A stretch of 64,000 nucleotides of DNA, from NCBI RefSeq assembly GCF_001613465.1, contig NZ_BDCK01000045.1, positions 23,685 through 87,684 of the forward strand, read 5' to 3'. Of this stretch, positions 63,782 to 64,000 are shown piece after piece. Position numbers and translations under genes: made by a program. The notes under the pieces are model-generated. The model was not told where the DNA came from and ran no database searches. It saw nothing but the letters and a program-made list of their open reading frames with translations. This DNA comes from Nocardia niwae NBRC 108934 = DSM 45340. Lineage in GTDB: Bacteria; Actinomycetota; Actinomycetes; Mycobacteriales; Mycobacteriaceae. Numbering within the stretch: position 1 is the stretch's first letter; each line of letters starts with the position of its first letter.

Positions 63782-64000
63782 TCAGGCCACCAGGTCTTCA
63801 CGCGGGATCAGCGGCGGCGACTGGTCGGGTTTCGGATCGGGTTCGGTGTCCGGGAATGCGCGGCCAGCCCAAATTCCTGGCGCGAACCGGTGATACGGAT
63901 CCAACTGTGACGCCAGCTTGTGCAAGTCACGGCATTTGTCGATCACCGGGCAGGCAGCGCACAGGCCACGAGACCGCCACCGCCGCTCCGCTGCCTGCTG
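63782..64000 (-). CDS. WhiB-like iron-sulfur regulator (C-terminal part; runs off right edge)
   Basis: 73 codons seen, stop TGA at 63784-63782. SRGLCAACPVIDKCRDLHKL has the CxxCx5C cluster (the fourth Cys lies upstream, outside the window), and APGIWAGRAF is the G-(I/V)-W-G-like beta turn. WhiB proteins bind a 4Fe-4S cluster and sigma A; phage WhiB proteins can repress host whiB2 and affect division or superinfection. Confidence 0.85.
   Translation of the reverse strand, partial: QQAAERRWRSRGLCAACPVIDKCRDLHKLASQLDPYHRFAPGIWAGRAFPDTEPDPKPDQSPPLIPREDLVA

Noticed and set aside
1..64000. CRISPR array
   Set aside because: No regularly spaced repeats of 23-47 bases were seen.
1..64000. Insertion sequence or transposase
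   Set aside because: No transposase-like protein and no paired terminal inverted repeats with target duplications were noticed.

Overview
The window is a contiguous stretch of a temperate, tailed (siphovirus-type) actinobacteriophage genome with high GC. Nearly every gene reads leftward (minus strand), usually with 1-4 base ATGA/GTGA/TGATG stop-start overlaps. The host is most likely a mycolic-acid bacterium of the Mycobacteriales (Nocardia, Gordonia, Rhodococcus or a relative). The reasons are LGFP cell-wall repeats on the endolysin, a WhiB-like protein, an XRE-DUF5753/DUF397 cassette and DUF2510. No chromosomal housekeeping genes flank the phage genes. The integrase and its probable attP lie in the middle, between structural genes on one side and replication genes on the other, so this looks like a free (circularised or circularly permuted) phage rather than an integrated prophage. 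Assignments rest on reading the sequence alone; no database search was run.

Layout, left to right. 1-0.9 kb: a truncated YqaJ/lambda-type exonuclease and a small membrane protein. 1-11.3 kb: lysogeny and cargo region. It holds two HTH regulators (one beside a 7-TM protein), repeats next to a tyrosine integrase, an excisionase-like HTH, a PD-(D/E)XK-like coiled-coil protein with a small partner, two tandem Rossmann-like proteins, an XRE-DUF5753 regulator with two DUF397 proteins, and a DUF2510 membrane protein. 11.3-41.3 kb, transcribed right to left: the virion module. The order is small and large terminase, metallophosphoesterase, portal, minor capsid, scaffold, P22-like coat, connectors, Ig-domain major tail protein, frameshifted tail chaperones, a 1639-aa tape measure with two wall-hydrolase-like domains, a Dit-like protein, an intein-containing tail protein, amidase endolysin, holin-like proteins and receptor-binding/fibre proteins. 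41.4-64 kb: the early region of many small genes.

The most unusual content is an RNA-metabolism set in the right arm. It includes a Ro (TROVE/vWA) protein with a tRNA-mimicking YrlA-type Y RNA directly upstream; a cluster of tRNA-Ser(UGA), an initiator-like tRNA-Met(CAU) and an aberrant tRNA-like RNA; and a large structured RNA in the same cluster that carries an RNase P P12-like motif. It also includes a Thg1 tRNA-His guanylyltransferase, a cREC cyclic-phosphate-processing receiver domain, a T4-Pnkp-like 3'-phosphatase that has lost its kinase P-loop, a SpoU RNA methyltransferase, a COG3541 nucleotidyltransferase and a HIT protein. Together they look like a phage tRNA/RNA processing, repair and surveillance kit.

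Other points are a 160-residue mini-intein, a tape-measure C-terminal motif reused on a small two-TM membrane protein (possible superinfection exclusion), a second copy of a tail-protein N-terminal domain in the early region, and two recurring non-coding elements: GTAGCG-type dyads and a GACTATACAGCGCCGATA-like box upstream of genes. The terminator pairs around 1.8 kb and 11.3 kb separate the lysogeny cassette from the long leftward operons.
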